Assembly (NCBI GenBank): GCA_944391345.1
Contig: CALXTE010000006.1
Span: forward strand, 16,779-80,778
Direction: 5' to 3'
DNA: 64,000 bases
DNA from: an uncultured Alphaproteobacteria bacterium
GTDB lineage: Bacteria; Pseudomonadota; Alphaproteobacteria; RF32; CAG-239
Shown one piece after another: positions 17,230 to 25,155 of this stretch. Numbering within the stretch: the first letter of the stretch is position 1; each line of letters opens with the position of its first letter. The translations under genes and the position numbers were made by a program. The notes under the pieces are model-generated. The model was not told where the DNA came from. It saw only the letters and a program-made list of their open reading frames with translations, and made no database searches.

Positions 17230-17691
17230 ATGAATAAAAGACCTATGGAAACTATTATGGGTGTCGTTGTTCTCTTTGTTGCGGCGTTCTTTCTCTACTT
17301 TGCTTATAAGGTTTCTGATTTGCAAGTGGTTAAAGGTTATGAGGTTACCGCTCGTTTTCTTAAAGTCGGCGGTTTGACCGTCGGGTCTGATGTGCGGATT
17401 AACGGCATTAAGGTCGGAACGGTTATTTCGCAAAAGCTTGATAACGAAAATTATGATGCCGAGATTATTATGAGTTTGGCCTCTGATATTAAATTGCCTA
17501 AAGACAGTACCGCTGCGATTGTCGGAGATGGCTTGGTTGGGGATAAATTTATTAAAATTGAACCGGGACACAGCACTGAATTTTTGCAAGACGGTGATGT
17601 TATCACTAATGTTAAAGACTTTAAGACAATAGAAGATATGGTTGGCGAAATTATCTTTATGGTGACCGACAATGGTAAAGAAAATAATTAA
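17230..17691 (+). CDS. mlaD: MCE-domain protein, MlaD-like (second copy)
   Basis: A 153-residue paralogue of the preceding gene: N-terminal membrane segment (about 9-26), then an MCE domain with FLKVGGLTVGSDVRINGIKVG and the closing GLVGDKFIKIEPGHS. The two copies share the motifs but differ at most positions, so the duplication is old. A mixed hexamer of both is possible; this is inference. The last 20 bases overlap the start of the DUF2155 gene, which indicates coupled translation. Confidence 0.85.
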   Translation: MNKRPMETIMGVVVLFVAAFFLYFAYKVSDLQVVKGYEVTARFLKVGGLTVGSDVRINGIKVGTVISQKLDNENYDAEIIMSLASDIKLPKDSTAAIVGDGLVGDKFIKIEPGHSTEFLQDGDVITNVKDFKTIEDMVGEIIFMVTDNGKENN

Positions 17692-18700
17692 TTTTTCTGC
17701 CGCGCTGGCGCTTTCTTTGAGTGCGGCGGCTCTTAGTGCTCAGGCAACCGAAGTTGAGACAAATACCGCTAAGCTTCAGGCAATGAACAAGTTGACCGGT
17801 CGTGTTTCGGTGATTGATGTTCCGGTTAACGGAGAAGCTCAATTCGGGAGTTTTTCTATTGTTGTTCGCGCCTGCAAGACAAGACCACCCGAGGAAGCTC
17901 CTGACAATTTTGCTTTTGTTGATGTTGTCGATAAAAAAGAAGACGGGACTGTTTCAAACATTTTTAAGGGGTGGATGATTTCTTCCAGTCCGGCGCTGAA
18001 TGCGATAGAACATCCGATTTATGATGTTTGGTTGTTGCAATGCGTTGATACAGAGGTTGATAAGACAAAGCTTTTAACCCCCGAACAGCTCGCCGCTCGT
18101 GATGAGATTATTCCGGCTACAAATGCAAGCTCTGAATCTGCTAACAAAGAGGATGCCGTTTCTACAATCGGTGCACCTGTTGCGCAAAAGAGTGATGAAC
18201 CGGAAAATATTTTACCGGCTGAAATTTCTGCGCCATTGCCGAACGTAGCTAATGCCGCCGCAGCTTCTCAACCGACTCCTCCGGCTCAGCCGATTGAGCT
18301 CCCTGCCGATAATGCAGAAATTCAGGTAAAATCTATCCAAGAAGATATGCCGCTGAAAATAGAAGAAAATGTCTATGAAACCGAAGGTGTTTACATTCCT
18401 GATGAAATACCGCAGGAGGGGCCGCAAAATCTTATTCCAGACGTAGAAACTCCGGTGCCGCTTCCTGATATCCAAGCCGAGCCGCAGAACATGCCGGTGG
18501 TTGTACCGGAAGTACAAGAGGCTCCTATTCCTCAAGATATTACTAATCAATTACAAAAAGCTATTGATTCTGAGGTTGTTGAGCCGGTTGAACCTATTGC
18601 AAATGTATCGGGCGAAGAATCATCTGACATTGTTCCTCAGCAGTTAATTTCTTTTGAGGGTAGCGAAGAGCCGTCTTTGCCTTCTTTTCTTCAACAATAA
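17672..18700 (+). CDS. DUF2155 family periplasmic protein with long Pro/Glu-rich tail
   Basis: A 342-residue exported protein. After a signal peptide (about 1-25) comes a DUF2155 domain (about 34-125) with the usual LNKLTGRVSVIDVPV-like opening, two cysteines (in VRACKTRPP and LLQCVD), and F-x-GWMISSSPALNAIEHPIYDVW. The rest is a low-complexity tail rich in Pro, Glu, Ala and Val, probably unfolded. DUF2155 is largely alphaproteobacterial and is often found near mlaD, as here. Molecular function is unknown; envelope localisation is likely. Confidence 0.8.
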   Translation: MVKKIINFSAALALSLSAAALSAQATEVETNTAKLQAMNKLTGRVSVIDVPVNGEAQFGSFSIVVRACKTRPPEEAPDNFAFVDVVDKKEDGTVSNIFKGWMISSSPALNAIEHPIYDVWLLQCVDTEVDKTKLLTPEQLAARDEIIPATNASSESANKEDAVSTIGAPVAQKSDEPENILPAEISAPLPNVANAAAASQPTPPAQPIELPADNAEIQVKSIQEDMPLKIEENVYETEGVYIPDEIPQEGPQNLIPDVETPVPLPDIQAEPQNMPVVVPEVQEAPIPQDITNQLQKAIDSEVVEPVEPIANVSGEESSDIVPQQLISFEGSEEPSLPSFLQQ

Positions 18701-18719
18701 ATAAAAATATACGGTAACG

Positions 18720-19679
18720 ATGATGCAAAATAATAAAAATATTGATGTCAGCTTTGTTATGACGGTTTATAACAAAGAATATTATCTGCCCTCTGTTCTA
18801 AAGGCTTTGTTAAACCAAGATGGGCTTGAGAATCCGGAATTTATTTTTATTGATGATTTATCAACCGATCGTTCCGTAGATATCATAAAAAAATATACCA
18901 AAGATGTTCCTAATGTTATTTTGGTAGAAAATAAGGATAATCGCGGTATTAGCCCGAGAATTAATCAGGGAATCGCCCTCGCCCATGGTGAATATGTGCG
19001 GATGCTCGACTCTGATGATATTTTTCCGATTAATTCTACCAGAAAGATGTTGGATATTGCCAAAGAGCTTGATGCTGATATGGTCTATGGTTGTTTTTCT
19101 AAAACCGGAAAGCTTCCCGAAGAATTGACCAATGAAACAATCGGAGAATTTTCTTATTCTTATAATCAAGATGCCTTGCTCGGCGTTCTTAACGGGCGTT
19201 TTACTCGTATGGGGCAGCTTATCAAAACTTCGGTTTTAAAAAAAGCCAAAGGCGCTGATGAACGTGTGTTTATTCAAGACGAATCGATTCCGCTGCGTTG
19301 TGCCATTCATGCTCATGGTGTGGTTAAAATAGATGCCGATGTGGTTTTGGTTCCCAAAGAAATCGGAAATTTCTCAGGAAACAAACTCCAGCTTGATCAT
19401 GATCGGTTTTTGGCCTATTGCGATGCCATCCTTGATAATCCTAATCTGCCGGAAACAGCCCTGCGTCTGATGTATCGCAAGGCGGTTTCGGCTTATTGGA
19501 AAATGAAGCGCAAAACTTCTCTTCTTCCTTATTTTTCTAAGGCTTTTGTGGTCTACTTAGCAAACAAAATTTCTCCGCAATATCCTAACAAAGCCTTTTT
19601 GGAAAAAATGAAAAGTGATTTCTTTGCCCTAAAAAATGTTAGACGTGTCACTAACCCCTTATATTCTCTTGGAAAATAA
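18720..19679 (+). CDS. Family 2 glycosyltransferase
   Basis: A 319-residue cytoplasmic GT-A glycosyltransferase. The N-terminus (VSFVMTVYNKEYYLPSVLKA) and FIDDLSTDRS bind the sugar nucleotide, and the metal-binding DxD-type motif is in VRMLDSDDIFP. It lacks membrane helices. The acceptor is unknown; lipopolysaccharide or another surface glycan is most likely. It starts 19 bases after the DUF2155 gene and ends six bases before a convergent gene. The ribosome site is weak. Confidence 0.85.
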   Translation: MMQNNKNIDVSFVMTVYNKEYYLPSVLKALLNQDGLENPEFIFIDDLSTDRSVDIIKKYTKDVPNVILVENKDNRGISPRINQGIALAHGEYVRMLDSDDIFPINSTRKMLDIAKELDADMVYGCFSKTGKLPEELTNETIGEFSYSYNQDALLGVLNGRFTRMGQLIKTSVLKKAKGADERVFIQDESIPLRCAIHAHGVVKIDADVVLVPKEIGNFSGNKLQLDHDRFLAYCDAILDNPNLPETALRLMYRKAVSAYWKMKRKTSLLPYFSKAFVVYLANKISPQYPNKAFLEKMKSDFFALKNVRRVTNPLYSLGK

Positions 19680-19685
19680 GTTTTC

Positions 19686-20570
19686 TTAGGCTATTTTTGC
19701 ATTAAACTTTTTAATAAAAGCGCAAGGTCTGTTGCTGCATTTTAATCTTCGGAGTTCGGCTTGGCCAAAGTCTCGTCCCCAGTTGATATATTTTGTTTCC
19801 GGAAATGCTTGGGCAAAAAGTTTGCAATTTGTCGGGCCGGCGCCTTTGATGTTGCTCAAAGATTTTTCAAACAAAATCAGTAAGCTATTGTTATTTTGTT
19901 TTTCGCCGATTATAAAGCTGACCGGTTGATTCTGTACCGTGAGAATTTTTCCTATCAAATGCGATTTAAAAATTTTCCAGTTTTTTAAAATTCTATTTAA
20001 TGCGATATATTCTTCTTCAGAAAATTCCGGATCATATTCTCCTAAGGTTTGGCGCTGCTCAAACTGGAAAAGCATTTGTATGTCTTTGATGTCGTCTTCT
20101 TCTATGTCTTTTTGTTCGTATTCATAAATTTTTTCAAAAAAATTAACATGCTGTCTTTTGACGTGAAATTTCTTCCCCGGCAGTTCAATCATATCTTGTT
20201 TTTTATAAATATATTCTTTAGTATCCGGATCTTCACGAAAAATAAAGTGCTCATTATCCTTTCGGAGCAGCCTTAAGGCAAAATCTTCGCTGACATTGCG
20301 TAATTCGGAATGCGGCGGCAGTTTTCTGGCAAAGAGGTTTATCCAATTTTTTTGCTTCCATATTCCTATTGGGATTTTGTAATAAATTTTTCCTTCAAAA
20401 TAATATCTGACCCAACACATGTTGCCGGAAAAAGCCCATTCGTAATTATATAATTCTTTCCATGCCCACATGAAAAAAAATGAATCATCAGCGTTTTTGC
20501 TGGGGCATCTTTTTTTGATGTCTAAATACTGGTCCATTTTTTCAAGAGATATTGCCTCAAATTTTAGCAT
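19686..20570 (-). CDS. DUF2156 (lysylphosphatidylglycerol synthetase C-terminal-like) protein
   Basis: A 294-residue soluble protein. The C-terminal text INWGRDFGQAELRRLKCS and the final KKFNA, together with the N-terminal SFFFMWAW, fit DUF2156, a double GNAT-like fold related to the catalytic domain of MprF. It has no membrane domain, unlike full MprF. DUF2156 proteins may transfer amino acids to lipids or other acceptors; the substrate here cannot be read. It is a single-gene unit convergent with the glycosyltransferase. Confidence 0.7.
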   Translation of the reverse strand: MLKFEAISLEKMDQYLDIKKRCPSKNADDSFFFMWAWKELYNYEWAFSGNMCWVRYYFEGKIYYKIPIGIWKQKNWINLFARKLPPHSELRNVSEDFALRLLRKDNEHFIFREDPDTKEYIYKKQDMIELPGKKFHVKRQHVNFFEKIYEYEQKDIEEDDIKDIQMLFQFEQRQTLGEYDPEFSEEEYIALNRILKNWKIFKSHLIGKILTVQNQPVSFIIGEKQNNNSLLILFEKSLSNIKGAGPTNCKLFAQAFPETKYINWGRDFGQAELRRLKCSNRPCAFIKKFNAKIA

Positions 20571-20648
20571 AAGCTTTACTCCATTATTATCTTTCTAATT
20601 TAGCAAAGCTTGATATAATCTGTTTAATTTATTTTTGGAGTGGTTGAT

Positions 20649-21950
20649 TTAATTTTTTTGCAGCAGTTTTTCCAATCTTGCGCAATTTTTATTAGAGATT
20701 TTACAAGTGAAAGAGATAATATTTCCTTTAAGATTGCTGTTGATGACTTCGGAATTTTCATACAACCAAGCAATCTCCTTACCTTTTTCTGCGGCAATGT
20801 TAATTTCAAGAATCTTTTCTTCTCGGCTGAGCTTGTCGGAAATGGTTTGCAAAAATTTATCAAGCCCCTGCCCGCTTATTGCCGAACAGACAATCAAAGA
20901 AGAATTTCTTTCTGATTGTTCTTGGTAATAAGTTTGTTGTTCCGGCATTAATAAATCTGCCTTATTTAAAAGCTCAATATAATTTTCTTCTGTTTCAATA
21001 TGCTTTAATCCTAAATGTTCCAAAACATTCAAAACATCTTTTTTTTGTGTTTGCGTTTCCGGATTGGCCACATCACGAACATGAACAACAATATCAGCGG
21101 CTAAAACTTCTTCCAAAGTGGCGCGAAAGGCCATTATCAATTCATGCGGCAAATCTGAAATAAATCCTACTGTATCGGAGAGAATAACCTCTTGTCCGGT
21201 AGGAAGCCGCATTTTTCTCATGGTGGTATCCAGTGTGGCAAAGAGCAGGTCTTTGGCAAAGACATCGGCTTGCGTGAGGCTGTTAAACAAAGTTGATTTT
21301 CCGGCGTTGGTATACCCCACCAAAGCCACTACCGGATAAGGAACTTTTTGTCTTGCGCTTCTTTGTAAAGCTCTGGTCTTTTTGACTTTTTCCAGCTCTT
21401 TTTTTATGCGGACAATTTTATCGTCAATAATTCTTCGGTCAAGCTCGATTTGGGTTTCTCCGGGGCCGCCTAAGAATCCGGCACCGCCGCGTTGGCGCTC
21501 TAAGTGGGTCCAGCTTCGGACAAGACGGCTGCGTTGATAAGTTAAATGAGCCAGCTCTACCTGCAATTTTCCTTCTTTGGTTTGGGCTCTTTCGCCAAAG
21601 ATTTCAAGAATTAGCGCCGTGCGGTCAATGACCTTTGTTTTGAGTTTTTTTTCAAGATTTCTTTGTTGTATTGGGCTCAGACTTGCATCAACAATCAATA
21701 GTTCTATATTTTCTTGGCTGAATTTTTCTGCCAATTTATCAATATAGCCTTGTCCGAAATAAGCGCCTGACTTAATTTCTCTCAACTTTACGATTTCGGC
21801 ACCGGCGATATCCAAGCTTATGGCTCGCGCCAGACCTATCGCCTCTTCTAATCTGGCTTCGGGAGAAAGCTTTTGTTCCGAAGTTGCGATATTCGGAAAG
21901 ACAACATAGGCCCTTGCAGCCTTTTTCTCCTCTATCTGAAAATTACTCAA
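20649..21950 (-). CDS. hflX: GTPase HflX
   Basis: Ribosome-associated GTPase that splits stalled or heat-damaged 70S ribosomes. The 433-residue protein has the HflX N-terminal domain (LIVDASLSPIQQRNLEK), the glycine-rich GGAGFLGGPGETQIELDRR linker, then a GTPase domain with G1 GYTNAGKSTL, G3 DTVGF followed by ISDLPHELIMAFRATLEEV, and G4 NKADLL. It lies 19 bases after hfq, the classic hfq-hflX pair. It ends the long minus-strand run; no hairpin follows. Confidence 0.96.
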   Translation of the reverse strand: MSNFQIEEKKAARAYVVFPNIATSEQKLSPEARLEEAIGLARAISLDIAGAEIVKLREIKSGAYFGQGYIDKLAEKFSQENIELLIVDASLSPIQQRNLEKKLKTKVIDRTALILEIFGERAQTKEGKLQVELAHLTYQRSRLVRSWTHLERQRGGAGFLGGPGETQIELDRRIIDDKIVRIKKELEKVKKTRALQRSARQKVPYPVVALVGYTNAGKSTLFNSLTQADVFAKDLLFATLDTTMRKMRLPTGQEVILSDTVGFISDLPHELIMAFRATLEEVLAADIVVHVRDVANPETQTQKKDVLNVLEHLGLKHIETEENYIELLNKADLLMPEQQTYYQEQSERNSSLIVCSAISGQGLDKFLQTISDKLSREEKILEINIAAEKGKEIAWLYENSEVINSNLKGNIISFTCKISNKNCARLEKLLQKN

Positions 21951-21969
21951 GACTTTATAAGCCTTGTGT

Positions 21970-22197
21970 TTATTTGACTTCAGGAAGTTCGATATTAACG
22001 GCTGTTCCCGGCATGATGGTTGATACGGCGTGTTTATATATCAACTGGGTGTGGCCGTCTCTTCTTAACAAAAGTGAGGTTTCATCAAACCAAGTGATTA
22101 TTCCCTGCAGCTTTACGCCGTTTACCAAAAATACCGTGACGGCAATCTTGTTTTGGCATAAGTCTTTTAAAAAATCTTCCTGAACGTTTTGTGACAT
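21970..22197 (-). CDS. hfq: RNA chaperone Hfq
   Basis: The 75-residue protein forms the hexameric Sm-like ring that pairs small RNAs with mRNAs. Sm1 ([19 protein letters not shown]) and Sm2 ([10 protein letters not shown]) are intact, and it lacks a long C-terminal tail, as in other alphaproteobacteria. It is preceded by AAGGA and lies 68 bases after trkA. With hflX downstream it forms the usual pair. Small RNAs acting with it are not visible in this window. Confidence 0.97.
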   Translation of the reverse strand: MSQNVQEDFLKDLCQNKIAVTVFLVNGVKLQGIITWFDETSLLLRRDGHTQLIYKHAVSTIMPGTAVNIELPEVK

Positions 22198-22265
22198 TTT
22201 TTTATTCCTTATTATATTTGTTCTTTTTAATTTAAGTACATTTCTTGTTATTAGTAAAGTTTTTT

Positions 22266-23624
22266 TTATGAAAATATTTTTTCAACTTTTTTTATGGCTT
22301 TTGATGCGCAATAGACAATCAATGTGTCACCTTCCAAAATCCTTTCATATATCTCGGGAAAGATAATTTCTTCATCTCTGATAATAGCGCAAATTTTGCT
22401 GTTTTCCGGCAAATCCAGCTCAACTATTTTTTTATCCGTTATCATTGAGGTTTCATCAATATTAATTTCCCACACCTCTCCATAGCCTTGCCCTAAGGAA
22501 TAAGCCTTATTTATTTTGGCTTTGCGCAATTCTTTTAATATCTCTGATATGGTTACAGAGGCGCTATCAACGATTATGCTGTCATTCAGATTGCTTACAA
22601 GCGTATTATAAGAATTTGAATTTACTAATGATATGGTTGTATGCGCGCCGTTTTTCTTTGCTATTAATGAAGCCAGCAAGTTGTCTTTATCTCGTAAAGT
22701 TGTGGAGATTGTGACGTCAGCTTCATCAACATCGGCTTCTTCAAGCATCACATCACTCAGCATTTCTCCGCAAATAATTGAGCTATGCTCAAGTTTGCGT
22801 GCTAAATAGGATGCGCGGCGGCGGTCTTCTTCTATAATTTTGCAAGCGATAATATTATCATCCGCTTCAAGCATTTGTGCTAAATATAAAGAGATTTGGT
22901 TGCCGCCGAAAATCACAACTTTTTCGTTGCTCGGATGGTCGGTGCCAAAGCCATGAAGCGCCTCTTCAATATCTTCTTCCTGAACCAAAAAGAAGAGCTC
23001 GTCTCCGACTTCGAGGCAAAATTCTCCCGTCGGAATAAAGTTTTTGCCGTTTCTGACAACGCTTACCGCTGCTAATTTTGTTTCGGGAGCTGCCATTCCG
23101 ATATGTTCGATACTGGTTTTTATCAAAGGTGAATTTTCATGGCATTTTACCGAAAGCATATAAATCTTTTTATCAGCAAGCGGCATGACTGATGAGGCCC
23201 CAGGAATTTTTATGATTCCATATATCGCCTCGGCAATCGCCATATCCGGAAAAATTGTTAGGTCTATGTTAATATGATTAGGGTTATATAAATCGCACCA
23301 CAGAGGGTCAAGATAAGTTTCGGCATCTATGCGGGCAATTTTTTTTCGGATATGAAACAAATAGTCTGCAACCTGACAGGCAATCATATTTACCTCATCC
23401 GAGTTTGTAAGCGCTAATATCATATCCGCATTTTCGGCACCGGCTTTTTCCAGAATGTCAGGATGAGCGGCATTGCCCAAAATCGGTAAGACATCCCATT
23501 CTTTTGCAACTTCATCGAGTTGTTGCTGGTCGGTGTCAATAACGCTTATGTCATTATTGCCATAGGAAAGATAGCTGACGATGTTTTTGCCTATTCTTCC
23601 GGCGCCGCAGACAATTATTTTCAT
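22266..23624 (-). CDS. trkA: Trk potassium uptake regulatory subunit TrkA
   Basis: Cytoplasmic NAD-binding regulator of Trk/Ktr potassium channels. The 452-residue protein has two RCK units, each with a Rossmann core and a TrkA-C domain: the first opens with [17 protein letters not shown] and the second, near residue 232, with [17 protein letters not shown], where the glycine pattern is reduced. No trkH or ktr membrane subunit is in the window. Its ATG overlaps the dusB stop by four bases. In many alphaproteobacteria trkA lies between ntrYX and hfq. Confidence 0.94.
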   Translation of the reverse strand: MKIIVCGAGRIGKNIVSYLSYGNNDISVIDTDQQQLDEVAKEWDVLPILGNAAHPDILEKAGAENADMILALTNSDEVNMIACQVADYLFHIRKKIARIDAETYLDPLWCDLYNPNHINIDLTIFPDMAIAEAIYGIIKIPGASSVMPLADKKIYMLSVKCHENSPLIKTSIEHIGMAAPETKLAAVSVVRNGKNFIPTGEFCLEVGDELFFLVQEEDIEEALHGFGTDHPSNEKVVIFGGNQISLYLAQMLEADDNIIACKIIEEDRRRASYLARKLEHSSIICGEMLSDVMLEEADVDEADVTISTTLRDKDNLLASLIAKKNGAHTTISLVNSNSYNTLVSNLNDSIIVDSASVTISEILKELRKAKINKAYSLGQGYGEVWEINIDETSMITDKKIVELDLPENSKICAIIRDEEIIFPEIYERILEGDTLIVYCASKAIKKVEKIFS

Positions 23625-24592
23625 CTTTCTTCTTCTCCAAAGCTGTCAAAATATTCATCTATCGCAGCCATGGCCTGCTGATAGTCATTTATTTTGGTGT
23701 AAGTTTCACGAAATCTTTTGGCATCGCGCAAGTTTTTACAGTACCAGCAAACAAACTTTCGTGAGATGGCCAAACCCATTTCTGGTCCGTAATAGTTACT
23801 TAATTCTTCAATATGTTTCAGCATAAAGGCTTTTATTTCCGCAACCGGAATTTTTCTTGCTTCTTTTCCTGTTCTTAAATAATCATCAGTTTGGCTTATT
23901 AGCCACGGGTTGCCCAATCCGGCACGGCCAATCATAACGCCATCGACGCCGGTCTCTTTTATCATTCTTTCCGCATCATAAGGCGTATTTATATCTCCGT
24001 TGCCAATGACCGGTATTTTTACGGCTTCTTTCACCGCTCTGATGATATTCCAATCGGCTTCACCGGAATAAAAAGCGCTGCGGGTCCGGCCGTGTATGGT
24101 TATGTATGATGCTCCGCTTCCCTCACACATTTTGGCAAAATCAACGGCATTTACGCTTGATGCGTCCCAGCCTTTGCGAAACTTGACACTGACCTTTAAC
24201 GGCGTGGCGCCAACAACTGCTTTGATGATTTTTTCTGCCAGTTTTACGTCTTTCATTAAAGCTGAGCCAGACTGATTATTCACAATCTTCTTGACCGGAC
24301 AGCCCATGTTAATATCCAGTGAATGTGCACCTAACTCTTCCGCTAATTTTGCGGCCTCGGCAAAAAGATGTGGATCATTGCCCACCAGCTGGACCACAAC
24401 CGGATAAGCCTCATCTCTGACATCAGCAATGCGATAGGTTTTGGGATTTTTTCTTTGAATGGCATTAATGGCGACCATTTCTGAAACCATAACACCTTTT
24501 CCAAGCGAAGATACTAATTTTCGCAAGGGCTTATCGGTTATTCCGGCCATTGGCGCCATAAAAACATTGCTGTCAAAATCCAATATCTGCAT
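23621..24592 (-). CDS. dusB: tRNA-dihydrouridine synthase DusB
   Basis: FMN enzyme that reduces uridine in the tRNA D-loop. The 323-residue protein shows MAPMAGITDKPLR at the start, the active-site loop INMGCPVKKIVNNQSGSALM with its catalytic Cys, and VIGNGDINTPYDA. It is the nifR3-type homologue which in many alphaproteobacteria precedes ntrBC; here trkA follows at once, so ntrBC and ntrYX are missing from this place. Its start overlaps the stop of the upstream 187-residue gene by one base. Confidence 0.94.
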   Translation of the reverse strand: MQILDFDSNVFMAPMAGITDKPLRKLVSSLGKGVMVSEMVAINAIQRKNPKTYRIADVRDEAYPVVVQLVGNDPHLFAEAAKLAEELGAHSLDINMGCPVKKIVNNQSGSALMKDVKLAEKIIKAVVGATPLKVSVKFRKGWDASSVNAVDFAKMCEGSGASYITIHGRTRSAFYSGEADWNIIRAVKEAVKIPVIGNGDINTPYDAERMIKETGVDGVMIGRAGLGNPWLISQTDDYLRTGKEARKIPVAEIKAFMLKHIEELSNYYGPEMGLAISRKFVCWYCKNLRDAKRFRETYTKINDYQQAMAAIDEYFDSFGEEER

Positions 24593-25155
24593 TAGGCCTC
24601 AAAATTATAATTACGGTTATATTCGTGCATAAAATCTATCAGAATATGCGGTTGACGATTTATGTCTTGAACATAATTATATGTGTTTACAGCATAATCA
24701 AGAGTGGAATATGAAAACTCTTTATTCATATTCATGATGTTTGCATTGAAGCCGGTATTTTCTTGCGGTTGAGCATAGCTGTGCGTTACTTTGTCATAAG
24801 CTTCGACTTTGTCTTCCGTTCCGAGGCGGTTTAATATTTCTGAAAAATTAAATCCTGATGTTTCTGCCGTTCCAAGATTTTTTTCTTTATCAGCCTTATT
24901 ATACAAGCTTTGGCGATATTTTTCGGCGGCACTTTCTTGTAAGGGATTATCGGACACATATTCTTGTACCGTGAACGAGGCTTTAGGCTCCAGATAAGCT
25001 TGTCCGACAGCAATTTCTGCGGAAATCGTTGGATTTTTTGCTTCCGGTGCAACCGAAAAGCTCTCCTTTCCGCTTAAGCGTTCGGCGGAGGCGCCTATGC
25101 TTTGCAGAAGCTTGTCAATCTCGAGCTGATAGCCTTGTGTTGCAGAAATTCCCAT
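24592..25155 (-). CDS. Uncharacterised 187-residue protein coupled to the giant coiled-coil gene and dusB
   Basis: I do not recognise this family. The protein is soluble, with no signal peptide or membrane segment, rich in Asn, Gln, Ser, Glu and Tyr, and looks partly disordered in its middle (about 45-120). The C-terminal third, with LDYAVNTYNYVQDIN and ILIDFMHEYNRNYNFEA, looks more ordered. Both ends overlap neighbours by one base (TAATG): the stop of the giant coiled-coil gene upstream and the start of dusB downstream. This tight coupling suggests a constant ratio to the coiled-coil protein and possibly a shared function. Confidence 0.7.
   Translation of the reverse strand: MGISATQGYQLEIDKLLQSIGASAERLSGKESFSVAPEAKNPTISAEIAVGQAYLEPKASFTVQEYVSDNPLQESAAEKYRQSLYNKADKEKNLGTAETSGFNFSEILNRLGTEDKVEAYDKVTHSYAQPQENTGFNANIMNMNKEFSYSTLDYAVNTYNYVQDINRQPHILIDFMHEYNRNYNFEA

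Noticed and set aside
22211-22216. Perfect TATAAT just upstream of hfq as its promoter
   Set aside because: It is only about 13 bases before the ATG, so transcription would start at or after the ribosome site, and no -35 is found at normal spacing.
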